Source: JAVVFH01 sp032250585 (GTDB lineage: Bacteria; Pseudomonadota; Gammaproteobacteria; Xanthomonadales; SZUA-36). Taken from it: DNA of 6,941 bases. The notes beneath the pieces were generated by a model. The model did not search any database. It was not told the origin of the DNA and was given only the letters and a program-made list of their open reading frames with translations. Shown here piece by piece: positions 5,108 to 6,941 of this stretch; within the stretch, counting starts at the first letter, position 1, and every line of letters starts with the position of its first letter. The position numbers were made by a program, and so were the translations under genes. The DNA is taken from the NCBI GenBank assembly GCA_032250585.1, contig JAVVFH010000183.1:1-6941 (forward strand), in the 5' to 3' direction.

Positions 5108-6941
5108 TCAGGTGGATTGTTCGATAGTTAAGGCTGTTGGCGCATCTGAGTCGTTCTCCGGTCTTCTTTCCGGCGCCTGCTTGAGCAGGTGGCGCGCCTG
5201 AACAGCCGTTGCGCGAAAGCTCAGGGGAATAAGAAGTGCGGCGGCCATCCGTCGCGGATCGACGCTGCCCAGATCGGGGCAGTTGTGCGCGAGGAAGATC
5301 GTAGGCAGGCCGCTGGAATGCAGGCGACGCCGTGCCGATTCGACAGACCGTCGGCGTTGGGTCGGTGTACCGCCCACCAGTTGCCGCACCAGGCCGGGTG
5401 GCACCGAAACGGACTGGTCCGGGCTGAGGTGGATGAACCCACGCAACATGCGGTCGGGGGTGGCACAGAGCTTGAGCAAGCCGGCAGCGGCTGGCAGTGG
5501 ATCGTCGCCGGTGTTGTTGGTCATCGCTTGAGCTGTGTGCTCACCGACAAGCGACAGGCCTGTCATCAGCGATTGAATCTTGCTGTCCATGTTTGAATCA
5601 AGCAGGAAGTTCTGCCAGTCGTCGGCGCTGACGCCGATCGCGGCGCTCAACGGTTTGTCGTCCAGTCCCAATCGGTTCTCCAGCCACAGGCGCCGCTCGA
5701 GCGTGGCAATCAACTGATCGGTCAATGAACTGCCTTTCGGAACGGTCAGCCGGATCGTCTGAGCTGGATGCTGGCGCGCGCGTGGATCCTCGGCAGCCTG
5801 TTCCACCCAGCGCGGAATACGAGGATCCGGGTGAATAGGGTAGAGGTGACATCGCAGCGGCAGAGGCACCTTGCCGACCCCTTGAAGTGTCGCGAGTGCG
5901 CGGGCAATGCGATAAGCGCAACTGCCGTCATCGGCCGCGATGGCCCAGCGTTCCTGAAGCAGGGGAGCGGGAGCGACCTGCTCCCTGGCCTTGGTGGAAT
6001 GAGCCAAGGCCTCCTGAATCGACCCGAGCAGGACCAGAACAGCCTGCATGCGAGCAGGCGATTGACCTCTTTCGCAGAATTCGAACAGGGCGTCATCCAG
6101 ATGGCGTCGCAGCAGATGAAAGCGGCGCGGAGTGTTATCTCCGGTTGCAAAGCTCCGGAAATTGCCGAGCCATCCTGACTGATCGAGTTCATCGATCCAG
6201 CGGCTCTCCGGCCGGTTGGCGACGCGCACGCGCTCCAAGGGAGTTGCCAGGTAGGCCTTGCCGGAACGCATCAACAGCCCGTAGCGTTGAAACGACTCCA
6301 CACCCCGGTAACTGCCCAGCCGGTTGATGGCCCGGATGAAGTCCAGCGCGTCACGGGCCGGTCTTCTCCCCAGCGCGACCCGGCCCTCGGAAAGCAAGGC
6401 TCGAAGTTCTCCGTAACTGGCAAAACCGGACCAGACAGGCATCCATAGCTCTGCTCGAGCACTGTTGGCATCGTCGCTACCCAATGCCCCGGTTCCCGCC
6501 GCCGTGGTGCGTACCGTGAACGGATAGGCGAGACTGCCGCCGGTTTCGTGAGAGTGTTTGCGGGCCGTGGTCGCGGCAAAGGCCAAGGCTCCCTCGATCA
6601 TGAGAATGAAATCCCATGGGTTGATGACACCTTTCTCGCCGTACCCAGTGGAGGAATTGGGCCCGCCGACCTGGCCCGGTGCAAATTGTCCAATGGCTTT
6701 CCTGATCAGGCGCGGCGCCGGTCGATCGTACAGCGCCATTGCCAACCATACCGATGACGTGTCAGTGGGTTCGCCATTATCGGGATCCATGACATCGACA
6801 AGTCGTTGCATGAAGTTGTTGGTAAAGTCCAGGCGACCGTCATTGCCGCCAGTGCCGAGCAGTGGGGGGTACTTCGGCCCGTCCTGTGTCAGCAGCAGCG
6901 CGGTATCGAGCCAATCCAAAGCCTGATCCGGAAAATTGGCG
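5108..6941 (-). CDS. csx17: Csx17 (Cas8g/Cas8u2), large subunit of type I-G, 5' end outside window
   Basis: The frame is open to the right edge, and about 610 C-terminal residues are visible. The conserved block PPLLGTGGNDGRLDFTNNF (about 6812-6868) is the hallmark of the Csx17 family. NPWDFILMIEGALAFAA (about 6575-6622) is a second conserved stretch. Csx17 is the large, Cas8-like subunit of the I-G complex, expected to take part in PAM recognition and Cas3 recruitment by analogy with other Cas8 proteins. A TTG at 6919-6917 could be read as a start, but it codes for Leu inside the conserved protein. In-frame codons (A-N-F-P-D-Q-A) continue upstream to the edge without a stop, and family members have roughly another hundred residues before this block. 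The gene is therefore partial, not short. The C-terminal tail is charged and probably flexible. cas3 is expected next upstream. Confidence 0.92.
   Translation of the reverse strand, partial: ANFPDQALDWLDTALLLTQDGPKYPPLLGTGGNDGRLDFTNNFMQRLVDVMDPDNGEPTDTSSVWLAMALYDRPAPRLIRKAIGQFAPGQVGGPNSSTGYGEKGVINPWDFILMIEGALAFAATTARKHSHETGGSLAYPFTVRTTAAGTGALGSDDANSARAELWMPVWSGFASYGELRALLSEGRVALGRRPARDALDFIRAINRLGSYRGVESFQRYGLLMRSGKAYLATPLERVRVANRPESRWIDELDQSGWLGNFRSFATGDNTPRRFHLLRRHLDDALFEFCERGQSPARMQAVLVLLGSIQEALAHSTKAREQVAPAPLLQERWAIAADDGSCAYRIARALATLQGVGKVPLPLRCHLYPIHPDPRIPRWVEQAAEDPRARQHPAQTIRLTVPKGSSLTDQLIATLERRLWLENRLGLDDKPLSAAIGVSADDWQNFLLDSNMDSKIQSLMTGLSLVGEHTAQAMTNNTGDDPLPAAAGLLKLCATPDRMLRGFIHLSPDQSVSVPPGLVRQLVGGTPTQRRRSVESARRRLHSSGLPTIFLAHNCPDLGSVDPRRMAAALLIPLSFRATAVQARHLLKQAPERRPENDSDAPTALTIEQST

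Noticed and set aside
5189..5596. plus-strand ORF of 135 codons within csx17
   Set aside because: Antisense shadow of csx17 with no domain or plausible start site.
6917..6919. TTG as the start codon of csx17, giving a 603-residue protein
   Set aside because: The frame continues upstream to the window edge without a stop, and the conserved YPPLLGTGGNDG block would then lie almost at the N-terminus, unlike in the family. The gene is treated as partial.

Overview
The window holds most of a type I-G CRISPR-Cas locus (called type I-U in older schemes). All cas genes lie on the minus strand, so they are read from high to low coordinates. In order of transcription they are csx17 (cas8g, whose 5' end lies beyond the right edge), csb1 (cas7), csb2 (cas5-cas6 fusion), a 253-bp gap, cas4-cas1 (one fused gene) and cas2. 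A 227-bp leader follows, and then one CRISPR repeat with part of a spacer at the left edge. The gene set and order match the known I-G architecture. The one expected gene not seen is cas3, which normally precedes csx17 and would lie just past position 6941. The array presumably continues to the left of position 1.

Region by region: 1-24 is part of a spacer; 25-60 is the repeat, with a 6-bp stem; 61-287 is the leader. Positions 288-581 (cas2) and 588-2381 (cas4-cas1) form the adaptation module. Positions 2382-2634 separate the two modules. They contain, on the opposite strand, an open frame resembling the C-terminal half of a MazF/PemK-family toxin, apparently without its N-terminus or a start codon. 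Positions 2635-6941 carry the effector genes. Junctions inside each module are very short (14, 2 and 6 nt), which implies one polycistronic message with translational coupling.

How the genes work together, from family knowledge: Cas4-Cas1 and Cas2 select, trim and integrate new spacers next to the leader. The Cas6 part of Csb2 cuts the array transcript at the repeat hairpin. Its Cas5 part, Csb1 (Cas7 backbone) and Csx17 (large subunit) form the crRNA-guided Cascade-like complex, which recruits Cas3 to degrade target DNA.

The DNA is GC-rich, codon third positions are mostly G or C, and the Shine-Dalgarno sites are bacterial in style. This fits a GC-rich bacterium, probably a proteobacterium. 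The sequence alone does not fix genus or class. The most unusual items are the antisense mazF-like remnant lying exactly between the effector and adaptation modules, a lysine-alanine repeat plus acidic linker inside the Cas4 domain, and repeated motifs in the leader.
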